DNA of 64,000 bases from Acetatifactor muris (lineage in GTDB: Bacteria; Bacillota; Clostridia; Lachnospirales; Lachnospiraceae). How positions within the stretch are numbered: the first letter of the stretch is position 1; every line of letters begins with the position of its first letter. The notes beneath the pieces are model-generated. The model saw only the letters and a program-made list of their open reading frames with translations. It was not told the origin of the DNA and made no database searches. Positions 36,039-44,628 of this stretch are shown here, piece by piece. The translations under genes were made by a program, and so were the position numbers. The stretch covers positions 66,074-130,073 of the forward strand of contig JAMPFR010000001.1 of assembly GCA_023664365.1 (NCBI GenBank), written 5' to 3'.

Positions 36039-36520
36039 ATTGGCACCTCATAAAATGACTCATAATACAAAAGCTGCTCTATCGCTTTCTGTTTTATAAA
36101 AGCTATCTGATCGTAATTGGAATAGACTTTGATTTCTTTCAGTGCTCTCTCTTTATCCCAAATGCCGGAGCGATACATATCTACAACTCTAAAGACCTTA
36201 TCATCTGCAACCTGCCCCTTTATTACATCATACCGTAAATAATCATTTTCTTCATTGCGGCATCTACATACAAAGTCAATCCATTCGCTTAAATCTTCTC
36301 CGAAACATTTGCAGATCAACCCTGACCAATCTTCTTTCATCTGATAAACATTTACAATTCCCATACTTTCGCCGCATATATCAGTTTTTCTCCTTGCCCA
36401 TCTCTCAGCCTGTTCCTTTACTGTTGTTATATAAAAACCTTTCCCAAAATCCAACGGCCGAAGAGAATGTTCTGTATCCGGATAGTTGACAATCATATTT
36501 GAACCGTGGTAGACAGTCAT
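36035..36520 (-). CDS. DUF3990 protein, probable ADP-ribosyltransferase-fold toxin
   Basis: 161 residues. VYHGSN near the N-terminus and DFGKGFYITTVKEQAERWA at about 25-44 match the DUF3990 pattern, which belongs to the ADP-ribosyltransferase-like superfamily: His of the first motif, Tyr after the Gly-rich turn. The third, acidic motif is not obvious by eye. Middle gene of a three-gene minus-strand operon with 4-bp overlaps on both sides, as is common for toxin-antitoxin or polymorphic toxin units. Activity and target unproven. Confidence 0.75.
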   Translation of the reverse strand: MTVYHGSNMIVNYPDTEHSLRPLDFGKGFYITTVKEQAERWARRKTDICGESMGIVNVYQMKEDWSGLICKCFGEDLSEWIDFVCRCRNEENDYLRYDVIKGQVADDKVFRVVDMYRSGIWDKERALKEIKVYSNYDQIAFIKQKAIEQLLYYESFYEVPI

Positions 36521-36732
36521 ACAGATACCCCCCTTACATTAAGATATTCTTTTATATTTTCAACGACATATTGTGTGCTCTGCGTATGAAGGATCTCATA
36601 ATTAGGTATCAGAAAACCCATGATACAATTTGTTTGTTTCATCTTTTTATATACTTCCGAAGGTGCGTTTTTCCAGTTATTTGCACACGCATGAATCATG
36701 TAAATCACATAAGAAAATGAATCCTTGTTCAT
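36517..36732 (-). CDS. DUF3791 family small protein
   Basis: 71 residues from the ATG at 36732, with GGGGG ten bases upstream on the minus strand; the frame is open to 36759. The C-terminal half GFLIPNYEILHTQSTQYVVENI fits DUF3791, small proteins nearly always encoded directly before DUF3990. First gene of the operon. Suspected antitoxin or regulator by position only. Confidence 0.65.
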   Translation of the reverse strand: MNKDSFSYVIYMIHACANNWKNAPSEVYKKMKQTNCIMGFLIPNYEILHTQSTQYVVENIKEYLNVRGVSV

Positions 36733-36759
36733 ATCTGTATTTCCCCCTGTCCTAATCAT

Positions 36760-37017
36760 TACACTTATATTATTTACTCAAACTTCGCACATAAACTTTA
36801 GCTATGTACCTTGAAAATTCAATATCTGGCAGTTATTCAGTAGTCAATGCCCGGTTATCCTGCTGGGGCGTTCCATTGTCGGTGGTACGCCTTATCTTTT
36901 TTTTATTATAATCTATCAATCAATCGGTGTCCATTATTTTAAGCAGGAAGGGAAGTATGAGATTAAAATGGATTTTTACGGATTTTTTCTGAAAAAGAGT
37001 CAGATCACAATTGAAAT
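36760..37017. other. AT-rich intergenic region between the DUF3990 operon and the GH3 gene
   Basis: No gene seen. It holds GTACCTTGAAAATTCAATAT (36805-36826 region), a string I associate with leaders in clostridial mobile elements, and a terminator-like hairpin at 36867-36904. It must also contain the minus-strand promoter of the DUF3791/DUF3990 operon, but no convincing one was read. Confidence 0.35.
36867..36904 (+). terminator. Terminator-like hairpin with long T-run
   Basis: GGCGT (36867-36871) and ACGCC (36887-36891) with partial pairing of the TCC/GGT bases inside, followed by TTATC and eight T at 36897-36904. Orphan: no gene on the plus strand leads into it. Confidence 0.4.
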
Positions 37018-37070
37018 TTGCAATAGAAAACAGTAATTTACAATATAAATTCATGAACATATGGTAAGCT
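37018..37070 (+). promoter_or_regulatory. Probable AraC operator plus -10, promoter of the first GH3 gene
   Basis: TTGCAATA (37018-37025) and TTACAATA (37038-37045) start 20 bp apart; TAAGCT at 37065-37070 follows after exactly 19 bp. The downstream half-site takes the place of the -35 box. Confidence 0.65.
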
Positions 37071-37127
37071 GATTAAAATTATTTGTATATTTGAATTGTA
37101 AAACAGGAAAGCTGGAGGATCTTGATT

Positions 37128-39545
37128 ATGAGCAGAAATTATACGGACACAGGATTAGCGCCCGAAGAGCGTGCAAAGCTGCTCCTTGCGGAACTCAGTA
37201 TGGAAGAAAAAATGGCGCAGGTCAACACCGTGTTCCCTTTTGATGCAGTCTGTATGGATTTTGATTATATATCCGGTCAGACCCGTCATGGGATTGGTGA
37301 AGTCAGTACGTTGGAGATGCGCAGAATCGAAACATTGGAAGAGGCGGCACAGTGGCAGAGGAAAGTCCAGAAGATTGTGATGGATAACAGTCCCCACCGG
37401 ATTCCGGCGATCTTTCACATGGAAGGACTGTGCGGGGCATTCATACAGGATACCACCAGCTTTCCGGCAGGCATCGGGCGGGGATCCGGCTTTGACCCGG
37501 AATTGGAAGAAAAGATTGCAGAGATCGTGAGCAGACAGGAAGCCGCCTGCGGTATTACCCATGTGTTGGCCCCGGTGCTTGATATTTCCAGAGATTCCCG
37601 TATGGGGCGGCAGGGTGAAGCCTACGGGGAGGATCCGGCGCTGGCCTCGGCGCTGGGCGCTGCATATACGAGAGGCATCCAGAAAGCGGAGACGGCGGGC
37701 AGAAGGACGGAGAGCGTGGCAAAGCATTTTCTGGCGTTTCACAACTCACAGGGCGGCATCCACGGGACGCATTCAGATACGCCGCCCCGCCTCTTGCAGG
37801 AGATTTACGGGAAGCCTTTTCAGGCGGCAATCGCAGAGTCCGGGCTGAAGGGGGTTATGCCCTGCTATTGTTCTGTCAACGGGGAACCGCTCTCTGCGTC
37901 TCACGGGTTATTGACGGAGCTTCTGCGGGAGGATATGGGCTTCGAGGGCTTATGCATCAGTGATTACGGCGGGATAGGCGGTGTACATACTGTCCAGCAT
38001 ATAGGGGAAACGGCAGGGGAAGCGGGGCTTCTGTGCATGGAAGCCGGAATGGATATCGAGATGCCCAGCACCACAGGGTACGGGGATGAACTGAAAGAGA
38101 TGTTTGAAAGCGGCAAAGCGGATATTGGGATTCTTGACAGGGCGGTATTCCGTGTGCTTACCGCCAAATTCCGCATGGGTCTTTTTGAAAACCCGTATGC
38201 CCTTGAGGGGGAGAAGCTGCGGAAAACGGTATGCGGCAGGGAGGATCGGGAAATTTCTCTGCGATCCGCAAGGGAATCCCTGGTGCTTCTGAAGAATGAG
38301 GGTGCGCTTCCAATTCGACAGGGAATCAAAAAGATAGCTTTGATCGGTCCCCATGCAGACTGCGCAAGAAAGCTTTTCGGCGGTTATACCCATATGTGCA
38401 TGATGGAATCTACCTATGCCATTGCCAATTCCATAGCCGGCGTCAGCGGCAGTGTAAACGCAGATGGAAAAGAGATTGTCACAATTCCGGGCACCAATAT
38501 CCAGTCGGACGAGACGGAGGAATTTGATGCAATCCTGCGCCGTCAGAAGCCGGAATGCAGAAGCCTTCTGGAAGAAATGAAAAGTCGGATGCCGGAAACA
38601 GAGATCCTCTATGCCTATGGCTATCCCGTTGCAGGCGCGGACGAATCGCACTTTGAGGAAGCGCTGCAGGCGGTAAACGAGGCGGACCTGGTCATCCTGA
38701 CGCTGGGTGGCAAACACGGAACCTGCTCTATGGCTTCCATGGGGGAAGGCGTGGATGCATCGAACATCAATCTTGCGCCCTGTCAGGACGCCTTTATCAG
38801 AAAGGCGGCAGGTTTAGGAAAAACGTTGATTGGAGTGCATTTTGACGGGAGACCCATTTCCAGTGACGCGGCGGATCAGTATCTGGACGCCATACTGGAG
38901 GCATGGAGCCCGGCGGAGACAGGAGCGGAGGCGGTTGCGGACGTCCTGCTGGGAGAATACAATCCGGGCGGGAAGCTGCCGGTATCTGTCGCTTATCATG
39001 CGGGGCAGATCCCAATCTATTATAATCATCCCAACGGTTCTGCATGGCATCAGGGGGACAGTATCGGGTTTGTGAATTATGTGGATCTGCCCCATACGCC
39101 GAGATATTGCTTCGGCCACGGCTTATCTTACACGGATTTTGTCTATTCTGACCTGAAAATTTCGGAGCAGGAAATTGAACCGGATGCAAAAGTGCGGATC
39201 GAGGCAGTGATCGCCAACAACGGGGAACGACAAGGGGAAGAGGTTGTCCAGCTTTATCTGCGGGACAGGTTCGCAAGCATGACAAGGCCGGTAAAGGAAC
39301 TGGCAGGCTTTCAGAGAATATCCCTAGAGCCGGGCGAGAAGAAGAAAGTTATTTTCCAGGTAGCTGCCAGCCAGACGGCGTTCCTCGACAAGGATATGCG
39401 CTGGTGCATTGAGAAAGGAATGATTGATGTGGAAATCGGAAGCTCTTCGGAGGATATCCGCCTGACGGGAGAGTATCGGATCAATGAGACAGGCTGGATT
39501 GCAGGCAGGAACAGGGCGTTTTATGCGGCTGTATCTGTGGAATAA
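37128..39545 (+). CDS. Glycoside hydrolase family 3 (beta-glucosidase or beta-xylosidase type)
   Basis: 805 residues from ATG 37128, nine bases after GGAGG. Conventional GH3 order: N-terminal barrel (HMEGLCGAFIQDTTSFPAGI, then VLAPVLDISRDSRMGRQGEA, KHFLAFH), the nucleophile D279 in CISDYGG, the second alpha/beta domain (RESLVLLKNEGALPI, IGPHADC), and a fibronectin III-like end (VQLYLRD, VKELAGFQRISLEPGE). No signal peptide, so it acts on imported oligosaccharides. First gene of the intact glycan locus. Glucose versus xylose specificity cannot be decided from sequence. Confidence 0.93.
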   Translation: MSRNYTDTGLAPEERAKLLLAELSMEEKMAQVNTVFPFDAVCMDFDYISGQTRHGIGEVSTLEMRRIETLEEAAQWQRKVQKIVMDNSPHRIPAIFHMEGLCGAFIQDTTSFPAGIGRGSGFDPELEEKIAEIVSRQEAACGITHVLAPVLDISRDSRMGRQGEAYGEDPALASALGAAYTRGIQKAETAGRRTESVAKHFLAFHNSQGGIHGTHSDTPPRLLQEIYGKPFQAAIAESGLKGVMPCYCSVNGEPLSASHGLLTELLREDMGFEGLCISDYGGIGGVHTVQHIGETAGEAGLLCMEAGMDIEMPSTTGYGDELKEMFESGKADIGILDRAVFRVLTAKFRMGLFENPYALEGEKLRKTVCGREDREISLRSARESLVLLKNEGALPIRQGIKKIALIGPHADCARKLFGGYTHMCMMESTYAIANSIAGVSGSVNADGKEIVTIPGTNIQSDETEEFDAILRRQKPECRSLLEEMKSRMPETEILYAYGYPVAGADESHFEEALQAVNEADLVILTLGGKHGTCSMASMGEGVDASNINLAPCQDAFIRKAAGLGKTLIGVHFDGRPISSDAADQYLDAILEAWSPAETGAEAVADVLLGEYNPGGKLPVSVAYHAGQIPIYYNHPNGSAWHQGDSIGFVNYVDLPHTPRYCFGHGLSYTDFVYSDLKISEQEIEPDAKVRIEAVIANNGERQGEEVVQLYLRDRFASMTRPVKELAGFQRISLEPGEKKKVIFQVAASQTAFLDKDMRWCIEKGMIDVEIGSSSEDIRLTGEYRINETGWIAGRNRAFYAAVSVE

Positions 39546-39559
39546 AGGAAGGGATTAAA

Positions 39560-42118
39560 ATGGAACACACAGAAATTGCAGAGAAGCTTGCGGAAGAATC
39601 CATTGTATTGTTAAAAAACGCGGAACAGACGCTGCCTTTTTTCAAAGGACGGCGTATTGCCCTTTTCGGGAGAAGCCAGCTGGACACAATTTATTCCGGC
39701 AACGGCTCCGGCGCGGCCCATGGGGCAAAGGGGAAAAATATTCTGGAGGAATGTGAAAAAAAGGGAATCTGCGCGGAACCTGGGTTGAAGGCATACTACC
39801 GGGAAAAAATCAGTAAAGAGGCGCGGGAGAAAAAAGATGATTTCGACTGGTCTAAGCTGGGAGAAGCAGTAAACAGCGGCATCATGTACGAAATATTCGG
39901 CAAATATCATGCGCCGATCGCAGAATATGAGATACCTGAAAATTTGCTCACACAGGCACGGGAATTTACGGATACCGCGCTGCTTGTGATCGGAAGAAAC
40001 TCAGGCGGGGAAGAATGCGACCGGCATTTAGACGAAGACTATTATCTTACCGATTCGGAAAAGAGGCTGACAGAGCAGATATGTTGCAGGTTTTCCAAGG
40101 TAGTTCTCATTTTGAATATAAACGGGCTGATCGATCTGGCCTGGACGGAAAAGTATGAGAGCATCAAAAGCATTCTCTTTATCGGCATTCCGGGGGAGGA
40201 AGGAGCAAAGGCGCTTGCGGGGATTCTTGCCGGAGAGGTAAATCCTTCCGGAAAGCTTGCCGTGACGATTGCGAAACACTATGAGGACTATCCGTCGGCG
40301 AAGCATTTTTCATGGGATAAGGAGCATCCGGAAAAGCTGTTTACTTACGAAAGCTACGGCTTAAGCGCTGCGGACAACGGAAGCAGCGGATATGCCAAAA
40401 GCCCGGTCACGGTATACTGGGAGGACATTTTTGCCGGATACCGCTATTTTGATACATTTGGAAAAGAACCTTTATTCCCCTTCGGATATGGCCTGTCCTA
40501 TTCCGAATTTGAGATAAAACTGATTGATGCAAGGAAAGAAAGGGATGGAATCCGGATAGGGGCGTCTGTCAAAAATATCGGGCGTCTGCCGGGAAAAGAA
40601 ACCGTGCAATTATATCTTCATACCAAAGACACGGCAATGATCCATGCCGGCCGGGAATTGAAAGGGTTTGAAAAGACAAAGCTTCTGGCTCCCCAAGAAG
40701 AAAATACCATTGTTTTGACAATGTCTTTCCGGGAGTTTGCGCATTACAGTGAGACGCAGGCGGCCTATGTGATCGAAAAGGGTATCTATGAATTGTACCT
40801 TGGCAGCAGTTCAAGAAATACGGCGCTTGCGGCCCGTGTTACGGCAAAGGAAGATATCCTGGTGGAACAGTGTGAGAACCGCCTTGGCCTCCGTCCGTGC
40901 AATGTTGGGAAGGTTGATTTTTTAACAGCTGATAAATGTACAGTGGAAAACGCCCTAAGAAAAATTGGTGAAGGGGTAGAGGAAAAAAACGATAAAAGAT
41001 ATAGTTCGTGCAAATGGGAAATCGTTTTGAGTAAGGAAGACGCGGGGCAGCCGGATCCGGTATCGGCAAGCGCCAGGATTTCCCGATTCCCGTATGGGAA
41101 AGACCCCATGACCGGACAACCTGCGTCATGCGGAAAGGAAAAACGGCTCACCGGTGAGTATGAAGATAAGGTGAGCAGGCTGTCCATGGAGCAGCTTGCC
41201 GCCCTGTGCGTAGGCTATGGCCCGGGAACCCCTTTCTCTGCATTTGGGGATGGCAGCGAGCCGGAAACGATTTTTGACGAGGATGGGGAACCGGTTACAA
41301 CCAACAGCCATCCTGTAGGAAAGAACGGTTATGTTTCACCGGCAATTTTGAAAGAAGATATTCGCTCTGTATTTTATAAGGATGGCCCTGCGGGTATCGG
41401 CGAGACGGCATGGCCTGCGGAAATGCTGATTGCCTGTGCATTTGATAAGGAGCTGTGGTATCGATTCGGCAATGCGGTGGGAGAAGAATGCGAGCTGCAG
41501 CAGGTGGATGTGTGGCTTGCCCCGGCGGTGAACCTGCACAGAAATCCCCTGGGTGGGAGAAGCTTTGAGTATTTTTCGGAGGATCCATATCTGACAGGGA
41601 TCTGTGCCTGTGAAATTACAAAAGGGGTACAGGAGAATCATCCGGTGCTTGTCTGTCCCAAGCACTTTGCGGTGAATGAGCAGGAAACCTACAGGCGCGG
41701 GAGTGCAAAGAAAAATTATGACGCCGTGGATTCCATTATCCGGGAAAGGGCGGTAAGGGAGCTTTATCTGAAGCCCTTTGAGATGCTGGTGAAAAATGCG
41801 GATATTGCCTGTATTATGACTTCTTTTAACAAAATAAACGGCGTCTTTACAGGCGGGAATCAGGAACTCTGCACCCGGATTCTGCGGGGCGAGTGGGGGT
41901 TTGAAGGCGTGGTTATTACCGACTGGGGCGATATGGATGTGGCGGTGGACGGCGCGGATGCCGTGGCGGCGGGCAATGATATTGTGATGCCGGGCGGACC
42001 GCCGGTGATCGCGCAGATTAGGAAGGGGCTTGAGGAAGGAAGAGTCACAAGGAACGATCTGGAGAAGGCAGTGAGGAATCTGCTGAAAATGTCGGCAAAA
42101 GGAGGGAAGCTTTCGTGA
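39560..42118 (+). CDS. Glycoside hydrolase family 3 with circularly permuted domain order
   Basis: 852 residues, RBS AAGGAAGGG. The order is reversed against the preceding GH3: the C-terminal-type alpha/beta domain comes first (AEESIVLLKNAEQTLPF, IALFGRSQ), then the fibronectin III-like domain (VQLYLHTKD, RELKGFEKTKL), and the catalytic barrel last (YKDGPAGIGETAWPAE, VDVWLAPAVNLHRNP, KHFAVNEQE), with nucleophile D788 in VVITDWGDMD. Such permuted GH3 enzymes are known in Ruminococcus and Butyrivibrio relatives. Cytoplasmic. Ends overlapping the GH94 gene by 4 bp. Confidence 0.93.
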   Translation: MEHTEIAEKLAEESIVLLKNAEQTLPFFKGRRIALFGRSQLDTIYSGNGSGAAHGAKGKNILEECEKKGICAEPGLKAYYREKISKEAREKKDDFDWSKLGEAVNSGIMYEIFGKYHAPIAEYEIPENLLTQAREFTDTALLVIGRNSGGEECDRHLDEDYYLTDSEKRLTEQICCRFSKVVLILNINGLIDLAWTEKYESIKSILFIGIPGEEGAKALAGILAGEVNPSGKLAVTIAKHYEDYPSAKHFSWDKEHPEKLFTYESYGLSAADNGSSGYAKSPVTVYWEDIFAGYRYFDTFGKEPLFPFGYGLSYSEFEIKLIDARKERDGIRIGASVKNIGRLPGKETVQLYLHTKDTAMIHAGRELKGFEKTKLLAPQEENTIVLTMSFREFAHYSETQAAYVIEKGIYELYLGSSSRNTALAARVTAKEDILVEQCENRLGLRPCNVGKVDFLTADKCTVENALRKIGEGVEEKNDKRYSSCKWEIVLSKEDAGQPDPVSASARISRFPYGKDPMTGQPASCGKEKRLTGEYEDKVSRLSMEQLAALCVGYGPGTPFSAFGDGSEPETIFDEDGEPVTTNSHPVGKNGYVSPAILKEDIRSVFYKDGPAGIGETAWPAEMLIACAFDKELWYRFGNAVGEECELQQVDVWLAPAVNLHRNPLGGRSFEYFSEDPYLTGICACEITKGVQENHPVLVCPKHFAVNEQETYRRGSAKKNYDAVDSIIRERAVRELYLKPFEMLVKNADIACIMTSFNKINGVFTGGNQELCTRILRGEWGFEGVVITDWGDMDVAVDGADAVAAGNDIVMPGGPPVIAQIRKGLEEGRVTRNDLEKAVRNLLKMSAKGGKLS

Positions 42119-44418
42119 GCAAACTGTATCATTTTTCGGAGGATGGAAATACCTGTGTGATTACCAATCCCGGGACGCCGCGCTATTGGTACAATTATCT
42201 GTGGAATGAAAACGGATACTGCGCTCAGGTTGCCCAGACGGGGCAGGGACGCAGTTACTATATTGATGAAAAAGCGAACATGTGCCGTATCAATCAGGGG
42301 GACGGGCGGTTTGTCTACCTCCGTGACGAGGAGAGCGGAGCGTTCTGGAATATCGGCCGGGGTCCCTCCGACCAGCCGGTGGACAGCTATCAGTGCAGGC
42401 ACAGCATATGGGATTCGGTGATTGCCACAGGCAAGGACAAGATCCATGCGGAATGGCAGATTTTTGTGCCCCGGGACGCCTTTCATGAGATGTGGAAGCT
42501 GACGGTGCGTAACGAGGATGCCAGGCAGCGGACGATCAGCCTCTTTGCAGCCGTTTCTTTTGAATTGGAGGGCTTTTCTTATCCCCGTTATTATGAGATG
42601 TACCGCTGCCTGGAGACAGGATTTGACGAACAGGTGAATGGTGTGTTCTGCCGGTCCTGCCACCCTTTTGCCCCGCATAAAAGATATAACGGTTTCCTGG
42701 CTTCGTCGGAAGAGGTGACGGCTTATGACGGCGACCTGACTGTATTCTGCGGGCCTACTCAGACCCAGACACGCCTGGATACTTCCCCTGTGGCGCTGTT
42801 CGTCCGTCCGCAGATTGTGGCGGAGGGGAAGGACTGTACAGGATCTGAGGCGGCGCTTTTTATTCCGGGCGGTGTGCTGCAGCATAAATTGACGCTGCAG
42901 CCGGGTGAGGAAAAAGAGATCCGCATGGTCTTCGGGGTCTGCGAATCACGAGAGGAAGCTGCGGAGGTTGTAAAAAAGTATATCGATAAAAATGCTTTTC
43001 AGAAGGAATACCGGCGGATGAAGGAGGCAGTCCTGGAAAAATACAATGCGCTCTCGCTGCGCATACCGGATGAAAAGCTGGGCGTGCAGTTAAATTCATG
43101 GATCAAGAAGCAGGTGGATTTCTGCATTGTGGGGAAAAAAGGCGTGCGGGATAATCTTCAGATTGCGGTTGCCCTGTTAAATTTCAGACCTCAAAAGGCC
43201 AAAGAGGAGATACTGGAATGTCTGCGCCACCAGTTCAGGGACGGACATACCGTGCTGACATGGTATCCCTACGATGATACGCGCTACTCCGATCAGCCGT
43301 TCTGGGTCCTATGGGCAGTCTGCGCTTTAATCAAGGAGACGGGAGACTTTTCCGTACTGGAACAGAAGCTTGCCTGGCAGGACGGGGGAGAGGGTACGGT
43401 ACTGGAACATATAAAAGCAGCGGCAGCCTGCCTGCTTGCGGACAAGGGACGAAACGGCCTGATCAGGATTTATTTTGCGGATTGGAATGACGCCCTGAAT
43501 ATCACCACAGATCCGGAAGCGGAATCCGTCATGCTTTCCCATCAGACCTGTCTGGGATTTCTGGAGTTATCACGGCTGATGGAAGCGGCCGGAGATGCAG
43601 AGTATGCAGCATACATAAAGGAACAATATGAGATCTTAAAAGCTGCCGTCAATAAATATGCATGGGACGGGGAGTGGTATGTCCGTGCTTTGACGAAAGA
43701 CGGCAAAATCGGAAGTAAAGACAGCGAAGGAAGCCGGATCTATCTGAATGCGCAGACATGGGGAATCCTTGGAGACGTGGTGCCGGAAGAACGGCTGAAG
43801 CAGGTGGAAGCAGCCATTGACAGCATGGAACAGGATTTCGGCTTCCCGTTAAACCTGCCGCCCTATGACCGTTATCTTCCGGAGACAGGGAGAATGTCCG
43901 GCATGCTGCCGGGATTATTTGAAAACGGCGGTGTGTACTGTCATGCCTCTGCTTTTAAGCTGCTTGCGGACTGCAAGCTTGGACGGGCAAAGGAAGCAAT
44001 CCGGACATTAAAAAAGATCATGCCGGACAGCGACCAAAATCCTTCGGAGAGATCCGGCGCGGAGCCCTATGTTTTTACCAACTGCTATGCAACGCATCCC
44101 AAGTATTACGGGAAATCCTACCAGTCTTGGACAACGGGAACCTCGGCCTGGTCCCTGCGCTGCATGGTGGAAGGAATCCTGGGGGTGAAGCGGGATTATG
44201 CGGGTCTTAAGGTAGACCCCTGTATGCCGGAGGACTGGAGTTCTGCGGAAATTACCAGACAGTTTCGCGGGGCATGGTATCATATTGTCATCTGCAATCC
44301 GGACGGAAAAAGCCGGGGCGTGTCTTCCGTTACGGTAGATAACAGGAAAATCGACGGAAATCTGATTCCTGATTACCGGGATGGGAAGGTACATGAAGTG
44401 TGTGTGATCCTCTCCTGA
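42115..44418 (+). CDS. GH94-family glycoside phosphorylase
   Basis: 767 residues. Start region TNPGTPRYWYNYLWNENGYC and the central NLQIAVALLNFRPQKAKE are as in cellobiose/chitobiose phosphorylases; the proposed general acid is D459 in YFADWNDAL, and SWTTGTSAW lies in the phosphate-binding part near the C-terminus. Such enzymes split a beta-linked disaccharide with phosphate to glucose- (or similar) 1-phosphate, saving ATP. The absence of a signal peptide fits an intracellular role. Substrate linkage cannot be fixed. Follows the permuted GH3 with a 4-bp overlap. Confidence 0.88.
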   Translation: MSKLYHFSEDGNTCVITNPGTPRYWYNYLWNENGYCAQVAQTGQGRSYYIDEKANMCRINQGDGRFVYLRDEESGAFWNIGRGPSDQPVDSYQCRHSIWDSVIATGKDKIHAEWQIFVPRDAFHEMWKLTVRNEDARQRTISLFAAVSFELEGFSYPRYYEMYRCLETGFDEQVNGVFCRSCHPFAPHKRYNGFLASSEEVTAYDGDLTVFCGPTQTQTRLDTSPVALFVRPQIVAEGKDCTGSEAALFIPGGVLQHKLTLQPGEEKEIRMVFGVCESREEAAEVVKKYIDKNAFQKEYRRMKEAVLEKYNALSLRIPDEKLGVQLNSWIKKQVDFCIVGKKGVRDNLQIAVALLNFRPQKAKEEILECLRHQFRDGHTVLTWYPYDDTRYSDQPFWVLWAVCALIKETGDFSVLEQKLAWQDGGEGTVLEHIKAAAACLLADKGRNGLIRIYFADWNDALNITTDPEAESVMLSHQTCLGFLELSRLMEAAGDAEYAAYIKEQYEILKAAVNKYAWDGEWYVRALTKDGKIGSKDSEGSRIYLNAQTWGILGDVVPEERLKQVEAAIDSMEQDFGFPLNLPPYDRYLPETGRMSGMLPGLFENGGVYCHASAFKLLADCKLGRAKEAIRTLKKIMPDSDQNPSERSGAEPYVFTNCYATHPKYYGKSYQSWTTGTSAWSLRCMVEGILGVKRDYAGLKVDPCMPEDWSSAEITRQFRGAWYHIVICNPDGKSRGVSSVTVDNRKIDGNLIPDYRDGKVHEVCVILS

Positions 44419-44420
44419 GG

Positions 44421-44447
44421 AATTGTCCGGAAGTAATCCGGACAGTT
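44421..44447 (+). terminator. Hairpin after the GH94 gene, no U-run
   Basis: AATTGTCCGGA (44421-44431) pairs with TCCGGACAGTT (44437-44447) around AGTAA. It could stop or protect the 3' end of the GH3-GH3-GH94 mRNA; without a T-run, termination is uncertain. Confidence 0.5.
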
Positions 44448-44487
44448 CCTGAAGAAACATAGTAAGGTACAATCAATATACAAAAAA

Positions 44488-44540
44488 TTACAATATTATC
44501 CGGGAAATTACAATAAGAAAACGAAAAAAGACTCTATAAT
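44488..44540 (+). promoter_or_regulatory. Probable AraC operator plus -10, promoter of the clan-A hydrolase
   Basis: TTACAATA at 44488-44495 and again at 44508-44515, 20 bp apart and each preceded by AAA; TATAAT at 44535-44540 after exactly 19 bp. A third, weaker TACAATC lies at 44468, 21 bp further up. This is the best of the three sites. Confidence 0.7.
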
Positions 44541-44628
44541 CATAACAAAGAAGTAACAATTCAGGTACTTCAACTGTTGCAAAGCAGAAATAGATTTCAA
44601 AATATATAAAAGCAAAAAGGAGGATACA

